Assembly: GCF_000429085.1 (NCBI RefSeq)
Contig: NZ_AUBE01000008.1
Coordinates: 124,001 to 188,000, forward strand
Origin: Streptomyces flavidovirens DSM 40150
GTDB taxonomy: Bacteria > Actinomycetota > Actinomycetes > Streptomycetales > Streptomycetaceae
Direction of reading: 5' to 3'
DNA length: 64,000 bases
How positions within the stretch are numbered: position 1 is the stretch's first letter; each line of letters opens with the position of its first letter. Shown here one piece after another: positions 51,230-61,077 of the stretch. The notes below the pieces were generated by a model. The model made no database searches, was not told the DNA's origin, and saw only the letters and a program-made list of their open reading frames with translations. The translations under genes were made by a program, and so were the position numbers.

Positions 51230-51994
51230 GTGTCGAAACCCGCCGCTGATCCCACCATCTCCCTCCAGCTCGGCGTGGACCGCAACAGTCCGGTCCCGCT
51301 GTATTTCCAGCTTTCCCAGCAGTTGGAGGCGGCGATCGAGAAGGGCCGGCTCTCTCCCGGCAGCCTCCTCGGCAACGAGATCGAACTGGCCGGGCGCCTC
51401 GGCCTGTCCCGCCCCACCGTCCGCCAGGCCATCCAGTCGCTCGTCGACAAGGGCCTGCTGGTCCGCCGCCGCGGCGTCGGCACCCAGGTCGTGCACAGCC
51501 AGGTCAAGCGCCCCCTCGAACTGAGCAGCCTGTACGACGACCTCGAAGCCGCGGGCCAGCTCCCCGCCACCACGGTCCTGCGCAACACGCTCGAACCGGC
51601 GACCGCCGAGGTCGCGGCGGCGCTCGGCGTGGCGGAGGGCGCCGACGTACACCTGGTGGAGCGGCTGCGCCTGGCGCACAACGAGCCCATGGCCGTCCTG
51701 CGCAACCACCTGCCCACCGGGCTGCTGGCCCTCGACACCGAGCACCTCGAAGCCACCGGCCTCTACCGGATGATGCGCGCCGCCGGCATCACGCTGCACA
51801 GCGCGCGCCAGTCGGTCGGGGCGCGCGCGGCCGGGGCCGACGAGGCGCGGCAACTGGCGGAGGCGGAGGGGGCGCCGCTGCTGACGATGCAGCGGACGAC
51901 GTTCGACGACACCGGGCGGGCGGTCGAGTTCGGCTCGCACATCTACCGGGCCTCGCGGTACGCCTTCGAGTTCCAGCTCCTCGTAAGGCCGTAA
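51230..51994 (+). CDS. GntR/HutC-family regulator of the sugar ABC system
   Basis: A 254-residue regulator. The winged helix starts PVPLYFQLSQQLEAAIEKGRLSPGSLLGNEIELAGRLGLSRPTVRQAIQSLVDKGLLVRRRGVGTQV. The C-terminal UTRA domain (VHLVERLRLAHNEPMAVLRNHLP, QRTTFDDTGRAVEFGSHIYRASRYAFEFQLLV) senses a small effector, probably a phosphorylated sugar. It is divergent from the oxidoreductase and lies before the binding-protein genes. GTG 51230 is leaderless-like. Confidence 0.9.
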   Translation: MSKPAADPTISLQLGVDRNSPVPLYFQLSQQLEAAIEKGRLSPGSLLGNEIELAGRLGLSRPTVRQAIQSLVDKGLLVRRRGVGTQVVHSQVKRPLELSSLYDDLEAAGQLPATTVLRNTLEPATAEVAAALGVAEGADVHLVERLRLAHNEPMAVLRNHLPTGLLALDTEHLEATGLYRMMRAAGITLHSARQSVGARAAGADEARQLAEAEGAPLLTMQRTTFDDTGRAVEFGSHIYRASRYAFEFQLLVRP

Positions 51995-52127
51995 AGCGAC
52001 CGCGTGCACCGGCCGAGACCCCGTCCGCGTAAGAATGTTCGGACAAAGTATTGACGGGGCATCGCGTACGCCGCTAGAACTCCCCCCAGCCGCAACGGGG
52101 CGGCCGGGAGACAAGGCGGAACCCACG

Positions 52128-53129
52128 ATGCGTACCCACCGCAAGGCAGCAGCCCTCCTCGCCGTATGCGCGCTCGCGCTCGCAGCCGGATGCAGCTCCG
52201 GGGGCGGCAAGGCCTCCGAGGAGAAGAACGGCGAAGGAGGCGGCGCAGGCGGCAAGGCCGTCACCACGGACCGCCTGAAGATCGCCATGGTGACGCACTC
52301 CGGAGAGGGCGACACCTTCTGGGACATCGTCCAGAGCGGCGCGAAACAGGCCGCGTCCAAGGACAACGTCGAGTTCCTGTACGCCGCCAACAAGGAGGGC
52401 AAGGAACAGGCGCAGCTCATCGACTCGTACGTCGCCAAGAAGGTCGACGGCATCGTCGTGACCCTCGCAAAGCCCGAAGCGGTGAAGGCCGCCGTCCAGA
52501 AAGCCGTCGCGGCCGGCATACCCGTCGTCACGATCAACTCGGGCGGCGAACACTCCGAGGCGGTGGGCGCGCTCAGCCACATCGGCCAGGAGGAGTCCGT
52601 AGCGGGCGAGGCCGTCGGCGAGGAACTCAACACACGCGGCAAGAAGAAGGCGCTCTGCGTCATCCACGAGCAGGGAAACGTCTCGCTCGAAGCGCGCTGC
52701 GCGGGCGTGAAGAAGACGTTCCGGGGAACGGTCGAAAACCTCAACGTCGAAGGCACCAACATGCCGGCGTCGACCTCCTCCATCGAAGCCAAGCTCCAGA
52801 CCGGCAAGGACATCGACACGGTCGTGACCCTCGGCGCGCCCTTCGCGGCCGCCACCGTCAAGGCGAAGGCGGGCGCGGGCAGCGACGCCGAGGTCAACAC
52901 GTTCGACCTCAACGCCGAAGTGGTGAGGCAGCTCAAGGCCAAGGAGATCGGCTTCGCCGTCGACCAGCAGCCGTACCTCCAGGGCTACCTCGCCGTCGAC
53001 GGACTGTGGCTCCACCGGACCAACGGCAACGTCCTGGGCGGCGGAAAGCCCGTTCTGACCGGCCCGGCGCTCGTCACCGGCAAGGACGTGCCGGCGCTGG
53101 AGAAGTACACGGCCCGCGGAACCCGGTGA
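52128..53129 (+). CDS. Sugar ABC substrate-binding lipoprotein (copy 1)
   Basis: A 333-residue lipoprotein (lipobox AAGC, Cys22) of the ribose/inositol periplasmic-binding type. The fold is seen in [54 protein letters not shown] and [35 protein letters not shown] -35-like hexamer lies at about 52051-52056. It is a close paralogue of the next gene: long runs such as [12 protein letters not shown] and [13 protein letters not shown] are identical. A hairpin follows the stop. Confidence 0.92.
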   Translation: MRTHRKAAALLAVCALALAAGCSSGGGKASEEKNGEGGGAGGKAVTTDRLKIAMVTHSGEGDTFWDIVQSGAKQAASKDNVEFLYAANKEGKEQAQLIDSYVAKKVDGIVVTLAKPEAVKAAVQKAVAAGIPVVTINSGGEHSEAVGALSHIGQEESVAGEAVGEELNTRGKKKALCVIHEQGNVSLEARCAGVKKTFRGTVENLNVEGTNMPASTSSIEAKLQTGKDIDTVVTLGAPFAAATVKAKAGAGSDAEVNTFDLNAEVVRQLKAKEIGFAVDQQPYLQGYLAVDGLWLHRTNGNVLGGGKPVLTGPALVTGKDVPALEKYTARGTR

Positions 53130-53163
53130 ATACGGTGCGAACACCCGTAACCGATACTTGGTC

Positions 53164-53193
53164 GGCCGGGGACGGGCTGAATGATCCCCGGCC
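53164..53193 (+). terminator. Hairpin between the two binding-protein genes
   Basis: A perfect 9-bp stem (53164-53172 with 53185-53193) may reduce read-through, so the first binding protein would be made in excess. Confidence 0.6.
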
Positions 53194-53224
53194 GCACCGA
53201 GGAGTACGAGAAGGGCACGGCGTC

Positions 53225-54238
53225 GTGGCAAGGGTTCGGACAGGGGTACGCGCACTGGGCGCGGTGCTGGCGGCGGTGCTCGGGGCTTCCCTGGCGGGCT
53301 GCAGCAGTACGGGCGGAAAGCGCGCCGAGGAACGGGCCGAACAGGCCGCCGCGCAGGGCAGGGCGGCGGTGAACACGCCCCGCTGGACCGTCGGCATGGT
53401 CACCCACTCCGGCGACGGCGACACCTTCTGGGACATCGTGCAGAACGGCGCCGAACAGGCCGCCGTCAAGGACAACATCAAGTTCCTGTACGCCCACAGC
53501 GACGAGGGTCAGCAGCAGGCCCAGCTGGTCGACTCGTACATCGACAAGAAGGTCGACGGGCTGATCGTCACCCTCGCCAAGCCCGACGCCATGAAGGCCG
53601 TCGTCGCCAAGGCCACCAAGGCCGGCATCCCCGTGATCACCGTCAACTCCGGCTCGGCCGAGTCCAAGGACTTCGGCGCCCTCGCCCACATCGGGCAGGA
53701 CGAGACGATCGCAGGCGAGGCCGTCGGCGAGGAGCTCGGCAAGCGCGGGAAGAAGAAGGCGCTGTGCGTCCTGCACGAGCAGGGCAACGTCGGCCACGAA
53801 CAGCGCTGTGCCGGAGCGAAGGAAACCTTCGACGGCGAGATGCAGAACCTCTATGTCGACGGTACGAACATGCCCGACGTACAGGCGTCCATCGAGGCGA
53901 AGCTCCAGACGGGCAAGGACATCGACGCCGTCGTGACCCTCGGCGCGCCCTTCGCGGACGCCGCCGTCAAGGCGAAGGAGCAGGCCGGCAGCAAGGCCGA
54001 GATCGACACGTTCGACCTCAACGCCCAGGTCGCCACCGCCCTCCAGAACGACACGCTCGGGTTCGCCGTCGACCAGCAGCCGTACCTCCAGGGGTACGAG
54101 GCCGTCGACCTGCTGTGGCTCTACAAGTACAACGCCGACGTGCTCGGCGGCGGAAAGCCGGTCCTCACCGGCCCCCAGGTCATCACCAAGCAGGACGCCG
54201 CCGAGCTGGAGGCCTACACGAAGCGGGGGACCCGATGA
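53225..54238 (+). CDS. Sugar ABC substrate-binding lipoprotein (copy 2)
   Basis: A 337-residue lipoprotein (lipobox LAGC, Cys26), paralogous to the preceding gene by tandem duplication. Shared stretches include [22 protein letters not shown] and [12 protein letters not shown], while the signal peptide and linker differ. GTG 53225 follows GAAGGG. The stop overlaps the permease start (ATGA), so this copy, not copy 1, is coupled to the transporter. The two may differ in affinity or ligand. Confidence 0.92.
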   Translation: MARVRTGVRALGAVLAAVLGASLAGCSSTGGKRAEERAEQAAAQGRAAVNTPRWTVGMVTHSGDGDTFWDIVQNGAEQAAVKDNIKFLYAHSDEGQQQAQLVDSYIDKKVDGLIVTLAKPDAMKAVVAKATKAGIPVITVNSGSAESKDFGALAHIGQDETIAGEAVGEELGKRGKKKALCVLHEQGNVGHEQRCAGAKETFDGEMQNLYVDGTNMPDVQASIEAKLQTGKDIDAVVTLGAPFADAAVKAKEQAGSKAEIDTFDLNAQVATALQNDTLGFAVDQQPYLQGYEAVDLLWLYKYNADVLGGGKPVLTGPQVITKQDAAELEAYTKRGTR

Positions 54239-55302
54239 CCGCGACCGCACCGGCACAGGCGCCGGCCCCCGGCGACAAGGCGCCCGCCGACGAACGGCTG
54301 CTGAAGACGTCGCTGCTGCGCAGGCTGCTCGGCCGCCCCGAGCTCGGCTCGGTGGTCGGCGCCGTCGCTGTCTTCCTCTTCTTCGCGATCGTCGCGGACA
54401 GCTTCCTGCGCGCGTCCAGCTTCGGCACGGTGCTGTACGCCGCGTCCGTGATCGGCATCATGGCCGTACCCGTGGCGCTGCTGATGATCGGCGGCGAGTT
54501 CGACCTGTCGGCCGGCGTGCTGGTGACCAGCTCCGCGCTGGTCTCCTCGATGTTCAGCTACCAGCTCACCGCCAACATCTGGGTCGGCGTCCTCGTCTCG
54601 CTCCTGGTGACCCTGGCCATCGGCGTGTTCAACGGCGTCATGCTGACCCGCACGAAACTGCCGAGCTTCATCATCACGCTCGGTACGTTCCTGATGCTGA
54701 CCGGCCTGAACCTCGGCCTCACCAAGATGATCAGCGGCACGGTGTCGACGAAGAGCATCGCCGACATGGAGGGCTTCGAGTCCGCCAAGGCGCTCTTCGC
54801 CTCACAGGTCACCATCGGCGGCGTGAACCTCAAGATCACCGTCCTGTGGTGGCTGGCCCTGGTGGCCGTCGCGACCTGGATCCTGCTGCGCACCCGCGCC
54901 GGCAACTGGATCTTCGCGGTCGGCGGCGAGACGGAGGCGGCCCGCGCGGTCGGCGTCCCGGTCAACAAGACCCGGATCGGGCTCTACATGGGCGTCGGTC
55001 TCGGCGCCTGGATCTCCGGCCAGCACCTGCTCTTCTCCTTCGACGTCGTGCAGTCCGGCGAAGGCGTCGGCAACGAACTGATCTACATCATCGCGGCCGT
55101 CATCGGCGGCTGCCTGATCACCGGCGGGTACGGTTCGGCGATCGGCTCGGCGGTCGGCGCCTTCATCTTCGGCATGACCAGCAAGGGCATCGTGTACGCG
55201 GAGTGGGACCCCGACTGGTTCAAGTTCTTCCTCGGAGCGATGCTCCTTCTGGCCACCCTGCTCAACGCATGGGTACGCAAGCGCGCGGAGGCGACCCGAT
55301 GA
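54235..55302 (+). CDS. Sugar ABC transporter permease
   Basis: A 355-residue permease of the RbsC/BPD_transp_2 type with about nine or ten helices. [12 protein letters not shown] is the family's signature; [38 protein letters not shown] (the EAA-like ATPase contact) and [24 protein letters not shown] follow. The N-terminal 20 residues are Ala/Pro-rich. It is coupled to binding protein 2 and to the ATPase (both ATGA). Confidence 0.92.
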   Translation: MTATAPAQAPAPGDKAPADERLLKTSLLRRLLGRPELGSVVGAVAVFLFFAIVADSFLRASSFGTVLYAASVIGIMAVPVALLMIGGEFDLSAGVLVTSSALVSSMFSYQLTANIWVGVLVSLLVTLAIGVFNGVMLTRTKLPSFIITLGTFLMLTGLNLGLTKMISGTVSTKSIADMEGFESAKALFASQVTIGGVNLKITVLWWLALVAVATWILLRTRAGNWIFAVGGETEAARAVGVPVNKTRIGLYMGVGLGAWISGQHLLFSFDVVQSGEGVGNELIYIIAAVIGGCLITGGYGSAIGSAVGAFIFGMTSKGIVYAEWDPDWFKFFLGAMLLLATLLNAWVRKRAEATR

Positions 55303-56072
55303 CCGCACCTCTGGTGGAGCTTCGCGACGTCAGCAAGTTCTACGGCAACATCAAGGCCCTGGAAGGCGTCTCCCTCGAAGTCCACGCGGGCCAGATCAGC
55401 TGCGTACTGGGCGACAACGGCGCCGGCAAGTCCACCCTCATCAAGATCATCGCGGGTCTGCACCAGCACGACGCGGGCACCTTCTCGATCGAGGGCGGGG
55501 AAACCCGGCTGGCGAACCCCCGCGACGCCCTGGACCGGGGCATCGCGACCGTCTACCAGGACCTCGCCGTCGTACCGCTGATGCCGGTCTGGCGGAACTT
55601 CTTCCTCGGCTCCGAGCCGACGAAGGGCGCGGGCCCCTTCAAGCGCCTCGACGTCGACCTCATGCGCCGCACCACCCGCTCCGAGCTGCTGCGCATGGGT
55701 ATCGACTTGCGCGACGTCGACCAGCCGATCGGTACGCTCTCGGGCGGCGAGCGCCAGTGCGTGGCGATCGCGCGAGCGGTCTACTTCGGGGCGAAGGTAC
55801 TGGTCCTGGACGAGCCGACCGCCGCGCTCGGGGTCAAGCAGTCGGGCGTCGTACTGAAGTACGTGGCGGCGGCGCGTGACGCCGGTCTCGGTGTCGTTCT
55901 CATCACGCACAACCCGCACCACGCGTACCTCGTCGGTGACCGTTTCGTGCTCCTCAAGCGCGGCGCGATGTCGGGCAGCCACGCCCGTGACGAGATCACC
56001 CTCGACGAGCTGACGCGCGAGATGGCGGGCGGCAGCGAACTCGACCAGCTCACCCACGAACTGGAGCGCTAG
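55299..56072 (+). CDS. Sugar ABC transporter ATP-binding protein
   Basis: A 257-residue single-domain RbsA-like ATPase. Walker A is GDNGAGKST, the Q-loop TVYQDL, the signature LSGGERQC, Walker [13 protein letters not shown] and the switch His VLITHNPHH. Most ribose ATPases have two such domains; this one is half-size like FrcA/ALS-type single-domain proteins and must form a homodimer. It overlaps the permease stop (ATGA) and precedes an intergenic repeat, then the ROK kinase. Confidence 0.92.
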   Translation: MTAPLVELRDVSKFYGNIKALEGVSLEVHAGQISCVLGDNGAGKSTLIKIIAGLHQHDAGTFSIEGGETRLANPRDALDRGIATVYQDLAVVPLMPVWRNFFLGSEPTKGAGPFKRLDVDLMRRTTRSELLRMGIDLRDVDQPIGTLSGGERQCVAIARAVYFGAKVLVLDEPTAALGVKQSGVVLKYVAAARDAGLGVVLITHNPHHAYLVGDRFVLLKRGAMSGSHARDEITLDELTREMAGGSELDQLTHELER

Positions 56073-56421
56073 CCACCGCTGCGCGGGGCCTGTTCCCCTC
56101 CCCGCCCCTTCCCGGCTGTGACATGTGCGGCTCCGCCGCGGGGGGGCAAGCCCCCAGACCCCCGGACGCCCTCCGGGCGTGTCCTCAAACGCCGGACGGG
56201 CTGGATAGCCGCGCAGCGGACACATCCCCGCTCAGCGGCACCCTCCAGCCCCTCCGGCGTTTGAGGAGCGGGGTCTGGGGCAGCGCCCCAGTTCGGGAAG
56301 GGGCGGGGTGGGGAAAGGCCCCGCGCAGCGGCCCGCCCGCACCGTCGGCCCGCACCGTTTCCCGCCGGATGGCAGAATCGACCCCTGACCCGACACCGCC
56401 CCCCAACACCCCGCAGGGGAC
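56073..56421. repeat. Intergenic inverted-repeat element
   Basis: A pair of 24-base arms (56182-56205 and 56244-56267, one mismatch) with the cctcaaacgccgg / ccggcgtttgagg core is surrounded by outer GC-rich arms that also pair in part (gggggcaagcccccagac near 56140 with gtctggggcagcgcccca near 56274). This core is a repeat seen widely between Streptomyces genes. No coding frame is convincing in these 349 bases. Confidence 0.75.
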
Positions 56422-57570
56422 ATGAGCACGTACCGAGACTTCGCGCACCGCGGCTCCGCCCGCGCCACCGTCCTGCGGACCGTCGGCACCCGAGAGCGGC
56501 GATCGCACCTCAGCGCGCCCCGCGTGCCCACCGTCGGGATCGACATCGGCGGTACGAAGGTGATGGCCGGCGTCGTCGACGCCGACGGCGTCATCCTGGA
56601 GAAGATCCGCACCGAGACGCCGGACAAGTCCAAGAGCCCCAAGGTCGTCGAGGACACCATCGTCGAGCTGGTCCTCGACCTCTCCGACCGCCACGACGTC
56701 CACGCGGTGGGCATCGGCGCGGCCGGCTGGGTCGACGCCGACCGCTCCACCGTCCTCTTCGCCCCCCACCTGGCCTGGCGCAACGAACCCCTGCGCGACG
56801 CGATCTCGGCCCGGCTCGCCGTCCCCGTCCTGGTCGACAACGACGCCAACACCGCCGCCTGGGCGGAGTGGCGCTTCGGCGCCGGGCGCGGCGAGGACCA
56901 CCTCGTCATGATCACGCTCGGCACCGGCATCGGCGGCGCGATCCTCGAAGACGGCCAGGTCAAGCGTGGCAAGTACGGCGTCGCTGGCGAGTTCGGCCAC
57001 ATGCAGGTCGTCCCCGGCGGCCACCGCTGCCCGTGCGGCAACCGAGGCTGCTGGGAGCAGTACAGCTCCGGCAACGCCCTGGTGCGCGAGGCCCGTGAGC
57101 TCGCCGCCGCCGACTCCCCGGTCGCGTACGGCCTCATCGAGCGCGTCGGCGGCAACATCCCCGAGATCACCGGGCCGCTCATCACCGAGCTCGCCCGCGA
57201 GGGCGACGCGATGTGCGTCGAGCTGCTCCAGGACATCGGCCAGTGGCTCGGCGTCGGCATCGCCAACCTCGCCGCCGCGCTCGACCCCTCCTGCTTTGTC
57301 ATCGGCGGCGGTGTCAGCGCCGCCGACGACCTCCTCATCGGCCCGGCCCGCGACGCCTTCAAGCGCCACCTCACCGGCCGCGGCTACCGCCCCGAGGCCC
57401 GTATCGCCAAGGCGCAGCTCGGCCCCGAGGCCGGCATGGTCGGCGCCGCCGACCTCGCCCGGCTCGTCGCGCGCCGCTTCCGCCGCGCCAACCGCCGCCG
57501 TCTGGAGCGCTACGAACGCTACGAGCGCTACGCCCAGGCCATCCGCTCCACCACCCAGGGACCCCAGTAA
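56422..57570 (+). CDS. ROK-family sugar kinase (glucokinase-like)
   Basis: A 382-residue kinase that would phosphorylate the imported sugar. DIGGTKVMAGVV binds phosphate, LVDNDANTAAWAEW has the catalytic Asp, and GEFGHMQVVPGG with CPCGNRGCWEQYSSG forms the ROK zinc site. An extra about 38-residue N-terminal segment (HRGSARATVLRTVGTRE) resembles the N-terminus of ROK regulators without their HTH. A Tyr/Arg-rich tail closes it. The stop TAA overlaps the next ATG (TAATG). Confidence 0.9.
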   Translation: MSTYRDFAHRGSARATVLRTVGTRERRSHLSAPRVPTVGIDIGGTKVMAGVVDADGVILEKIRTETPDKSKSPKVVEDTIVELVLDLSDRHDVHAVGIGAAGWVDADRSTVLFAPHLAWRNEPLRDAISARLAVPVLVDNDANTAAWAEWRFGAGRGEDHLVMITLGTGIGGAILEDGQVKRGKYGVAGEFGHMQVVPGGHRCPCGNRGCWEQYSSGNALVREARELAAADSPVAYGLIERVGGNIPEITGPLITELAREGDAMCVELLQDIGQWLGVGIANLAAALDPSCFVIGGGVSAADDLLIGPARDAFKRHLTGRGYRPEARIAKAQLGPEAGMVGAADLARLVARRFRRANRRRLERYERYERYAQAIRSTTQGPQ

Positions 57571-58169
57571 TGACCCCGTCCGTCCCCCACCCCCACCCCG
57601 ACCCGTCCCCGTCCCCGTCCCCGGACGACGGGGGCAAGCCGCCGGAGGACCGCCGCCACATGATCCTCCGCCGCTGGCTGACGGCGGTCATCATCGTGCT
57701 GCTCATCGGTATCCCGGCGGGCTACCTGCTGATCTCCGCCGAGCAGAGCCGCGACAGCGGCCGCGACAAGGCGAAGGTGGCCTCGGCAACCGGCCTCACC
57801 GAGGGCTTCCCGTCCCGCATGACACGCCGTATCTACGACGTGCCCGTCCCCAACGCGGGCCAGGACGTCGCGTTCTACGAGACGAACAACTGGAAGACCA
57901 GCAGGCTGTACGTCCAGTTCAGGACCGTCCCGGCGGACCTCGACTGGTTCCTGAACGACCTCGGCGTCAACCGGGCCGCCCTCAAGAAGGGCAGGATCAC
58001 GATCAGCGGCCGGGACGCCGAGATCGCCGGCTGGACCCTCGACCCCGGCCGCGCGTGGTCCGGTACCACGGTCGACCAGAAGGATCCGCAGCCGACCGTC
58101 GACATCACCGTCGACGAGACCGACCCGGCGCATCCCTTCGTCTACGTCGTCTCGACCGCCACCCCCTGA
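57570..58169 (+). CDS. Single-pass membrane protein coupled to the ROK kinase
   Basis: A 199-residue protein with a Pro/His/Ser-rich cytoplasmic start, one helix (about 36-56, WLTAVIIVLLIGIPAGYLLISA) and an extracytoplasmic 140-residue domain (FYETNNWKTSRLYVQFRTVPADLDWFLNDLGV...). I do not recognise a family. The start overlaps the kinase stop by one base. It may be a sensor-like surface protein; nothing catalytic is visible. Confidence 0.7.
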   Translation: MTPSVPHPHPDPSPSPSPDDGGKPPEDRRHMILRRWLTAVIIVLLIGIPAGYLLISAEQSRDSGRDKAKVASATGLTEGFPSRMTRRIYDVPVPNAGQDVAFYETNNWKTSRLYVQFRTVPADLDWFLNDLGVNRAALKKGRITISGRDAEIAGWTLDPGRAWSGTTVDQKDPQPTVDITVDETDPAHPFVYVVSTATP

Positions 58170-58213
58170 CCCCCTGGGGCTGGTGCCTTCGCACGATGGC
58201 TAATCTGGAGCGA

Positions 58214-59524
58214 GTGAGCGAAGAGACCGAAAACAAGCCCCCGCAGCCTCTGCAGTACCGGTTCGACGGCCCTGAGGAGGCCCCGGTCCTCATCCTCGGC
58301 CCGTCCCTCGGCACGACGTGGCACATGTGGGACCGGCAGATACCGGACCTGACCCGTCAGTGGCGCGTTTTCCGCTTCGACCTGCCGGGCCACGGCGGCG
58401 CCCCCGCGCATCCCGCCAGCTCCGTCAACGAACTCGCGGAGCGCCTGCTGGCGACCCTCGACACCCTCGGCGTACAGCGCTTCGGTTACGCCGGCTGCTC
58501 CATCGGCGGCGCGATCGGCGCGGAGCTGGCGCTGCGCCACCCGGAGCGGATCGCCTCGCTCGCCCTGGTCGCGGCGTCGCCCCGGTTCGGTACCGCGGAC
58601 GAGTTCCGCCAGCGCGGGGTGATCGTACGGACCAACGGCCTGGAGCCGATGGCGGCCTCCGCGCCCGCCCGCTGGTTCACGCACGGGTTCGCCGCCGCGC
58701 AGCCCGCGATCGTGGAGTGGGCCGTCCAGATGGTCCGCACCACCGACCCCGGCTGCTACATCGCCGCCTGCGAGGCACTGGCCGCCTTCGACATCCGCGT
58801 CGACCTGCGCCGCATCGGCGTCCCGACCCTCGTCCTGGTCGGCTCCGAGGACCAGGTCACCGGGCCCGCCGAGGCCCGCACCCTGGTCGCAGGCATCCCC
58901 GACGCCCGCCTGGCGCTGGTCCCCGGCGCCTCGCACCTCGCCCCCGTCGAACAGCCCGTCGCCGTCACGGATCTTCTCGTACGCCACTTCTCCACCGCCT
59001 GGCAGGCCACGCCCGCCTCGACGACGGGCATGCAGGCGATCCAGGCCCCGCCCGTGATGCCGGCGATCTCAGCGCCCATCAACCCGGTCGGCGAGATCGG
59101 CCCCACCGCGCAGCCCGTCGCCGTACCGGCGGAGGGTGGCCGCCCCGACCCGTACGACGCCGGGCTCAAGGTCCGCCGCGAGGTCCTGGGCGACGCCCAT
59201 GTGGACCGCGCTCTCGGCGAGGCCGACGCGTTCACCGGTGACTTCCAGGAGCTGATCACGCGCTACGCGTGGGGCGAGGTGTGGACCAGGGACGGACTCG
59301 ACCGGCGCACGCGCAGCTGTGTCACGCTGACCGCACTGGTCGCGGGTGGTCACCTGGACGAGCTGGCGTTCCACACCCGTGCGGCCCTGCGCAACGGACT
59401 GACCCCGGCCGAGATCAAGGAAGTACTGATCCAGACTGCCGTCTACTGCGGCGTCCCGGCGGCGAACTCGGCCTTCAAGGTGGCCCAGGCGGTCATCCAG
59501 GAGGAGACGACACCGCAGGCGTAG
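58214..59524 (+). CDS. pcaDC: Fused 3-oxoadipate enol-lactonase / 4-carboxymuconolactone decarboxylase
   Basis: Two consecutive steps of the protocatechuate branch of beta-ketoadipate metabolism in one 436-residue protein. Residues about 12-270 are the lactonase with nucleophile Ser96 in GCSIGG and His in GASHLAP. An about 45-residue Pro/Ala linker joins a carboxymuconolactone decarboxylase domain (DPYDAGLKVRREVLG...RTRSCVTLTALVAGGHLDELAFHTRAALRNGLTPAEIKEVLIQTAVYCGVPAANSAF). GTG 58214 is favoured by TAATCT 7 bases upstream; ATG 58196 is an alternative. Other pca genes are not in the window. Confidence 0.92.
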   Translation: MSEETENKPPQPLQYRFDGPEEAPVLILGPSLGTTWHMWDRQIPDLTRQWRVFRFDLPGHGGAPAHPASSVNELAERLLATLDTLGVQRFGYAGCSIGGAIGAELALRHPERIASLALVAASPRFGTADEFRQRGVIVRTNGLEPMAASAPARWFTHGFAAAQPAIVEWAVQMVRTTDPGCYIAACEALAAFDIRVDLRRIGVPTLVLVGSEDQVTGPAEARTLVAGIPDARLALVPGASHLAPVEQPVAVTDLLVRHFSTAWQATPASTTGMQAIQAPPVMPAISAPINPVGEIGPTAQPVAVPAEGGRPDPYDAGLKVRREVLGDAHVDRALGEADAFTGDFQELITRYAWGEVWTRDGLDRRTRSCVTLTALVAGGHLDELAFHTRAALRNGLTPAEIKEVLIQTAVYCGVPAANSAFKVAQAVIQEETTPQA

Positions 59525-59551
59525 CAAGACGGCGAGGAGGAGGCCGACCCA

Positions 59552-60184
59552 GTGAAGCTGACCAAGAAGTCCCATGCCTGCGTCCGGCTGGAGAAGGACG
59601 GGCGCACGCTCGTCATCGACCCCGGCAACTTCAGTGAGGAGGACGCGGCGGTCGGCGCCGACGTCGTCCTGGTGACGCACGAGCACCCCGACCACTTCGC
59701 CGAGGACCGGCTGCGGGCCGGCCTGGAGGCCAACCCGGCGGCCGAGATCTGGACGCTGCGCAGTGTCGCCGACCAGCTCTCGGCGGCCTTCCCCGGCCGT
59801 GTGCACACCGTCGGCCACGGCGACACGTTCTCCGCCGCCGGCTTCGACGTGCAGGTCCACGGCGAGCTGCACGCCGTGATCCACCCGGACATCCCGCGGA
59901 TCACCAATGTCGGCTACCTGGTGGACGGTTCGGTGTTCCATCCCGGCGACGCGCTCACCGTCCCCGGACAGCCCGTCGAGACGCTGATGCTGCCGGTGAT
60001 GGCCCCGTGGTCGAAGATCTCCGAGGTGATCGACTACGTGCGCGAGGTGAAGCCGCGGCGCGCCATCGACATCCACGACGCGCTGCTCACCGATCTCGCC
60101 CGGCCGATTTACGACCGCCAGATCGGCGGCCTGTGCGGCGCGGAACACAGCCGGCTGACGCCGGGAGACTCGACCGAGCTCTGA
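59552..60184 (+). CDS. MBL-fold metallo-hydrolase
   Basis: A 210-residue metallo-beta-lactamase-fold enzyme. THEHPDH gives His43, His45, Asp47 and His48, and HPDIPRI, FHPGDALT and DIHDALLT give further metal ligands. The compact length and start (KLTKKSHACVRLEKDGRTLVIDPG) fit the UlaG/L-ascorbate-lactonase-like group. GTG 59552 has GGAGG further upstream. It follows pcaDC by 27 bases and may be co-transcribed. Confidence 0.85.
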   Translation: MKLTKKSHACVRLEKDGRTLVIDPGNFSEEDAAVGADVVLVTHEHPDHFAEDRLRAGLEANPAAEIWTLRSVADQLSAAFPGRVHTVGHGDTFSAAGFDVQVHGELHAVIHPDIPRITNVGYLVDGSVFHPGDALTVPGQPVETLMLPVMAPWSKISEVIDYVREVKPRRAIDIHDALLTDLARPIYDRQIGGLCGAEHSRLTPGDSTEL

Positions 60185-60226
60185 GCCGGAACCCGAGTGT
60201 CAGACCGCGCCGATAGGCTGTCGTAC

Positions 60227-61006
60227 ATGCGTATCGCCACCTGGAACGTCAACTCGATCACCGCCCGGCTGCCCCGCCTGCTGGCTTGGCTGGAGAGCTC
60301 CGGCACCGACGTGCTGTGCCTCCAGGAGGCAAAGACCACCTCCGAGGGCTTCCCCGCCGCGGAGCTGCGCGACCTGGGCTACGAGTGCGCGGTCAACGCC
60401 ACGGGCCGGTGGAACGGCGTGGCCGTGATCTCCAAGGCCGGCCTGGAGGACGTCGTCGTGGGCCTGCCCGGCGGTCCGGACTACGAAGGCGTGCAGGAGC
60501 CGCGCGCGATCTCCGCGACCTGCGGCCCGGTCCGCGTCTGGTCGGTGTACGTACCGAACGGCCGCGAGGTCGGCCACGACCACTACGCGTACAAGCTGCG
60601 CTGGCTGGAGGCGCTCAACAAGGCCGTGGCCGACGACGCCGCCGCTGAGCGCCCGTTCGCCGTCCTCGGCGACTTCAACATCGCCCCGACCGACGAGGAC
60701 GTCTGGGACCCGGCGCTCTTCGTGGGCGCCACCCATGTCACCCCGGCCGAGCGGGCGGCGCTCGCCGCGCTGCGCGACGCGGGGCTCTCGGACGTGGTGC
60801 CGCGCCCCCTCAAGTACGACCGTCCTTATACGTACTGGGACTACCGGCTGCTCGGCTTCCCGAAGAACAAGGGCATGCGGATCGACCTGGTCTACGGCAA
60901 CGCCCCCTTCGCGGCCGCCGTCAAGGACAGCTACGTGGACCGCGAGGAGCGCAAGGGCAAGGGCGCGTCCGACCACGCACCGGTCGTGGTCGACCTCGAC
61001 ATCTGA
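60227..61006 (+). CDS. xthA: Exodeoxyribonuclease III (AP endonuclease)
   Basis: A 259-residue DNA-repair nuclease. MRIATWNVNS, LCLQEAK (metal Glu), GRWNGVAVIS, GDFNIAPTDEDVWDP, RIDLVYGN and SDHAPVVVDLDI (catalytic His) are all present. TAGGCT ends 7 bases before ATG 60227, so the mRNA is probably leaderless. It would cut abasic sites and remove 3' blocks, including those made by oxidants. Confidence 0.95.
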   Translation: MRIATWNVNSITARLPRLLAWLESSGTDVLCLQEAKTTSEGFPAAELRDLGYECAVNATGRWNGVAVISKAGLEDVVVGLPGGPDYEGVQEPRAISATCGPVRVWSVYVPNGREVGHDHYAYKLRWLEALNKAVADDAAAERPFAVLGDFNIAPTDEDVWDPALFVGATHVTPAERAALAALRDAGLSDVVPRPLKYDRPYTYWDYRLLGFPKNKGMRIDLVYGNAPFAAAVKDSYVDREERKGKGASDHAPVVVDLDI

Positions 61007-61077
61007 CGGATACGGGCGGAAACCGGTCTCCGCGCGCCTGTGGTGAACATGGCGGAACGAATGCGAGGCTGAGCGAT

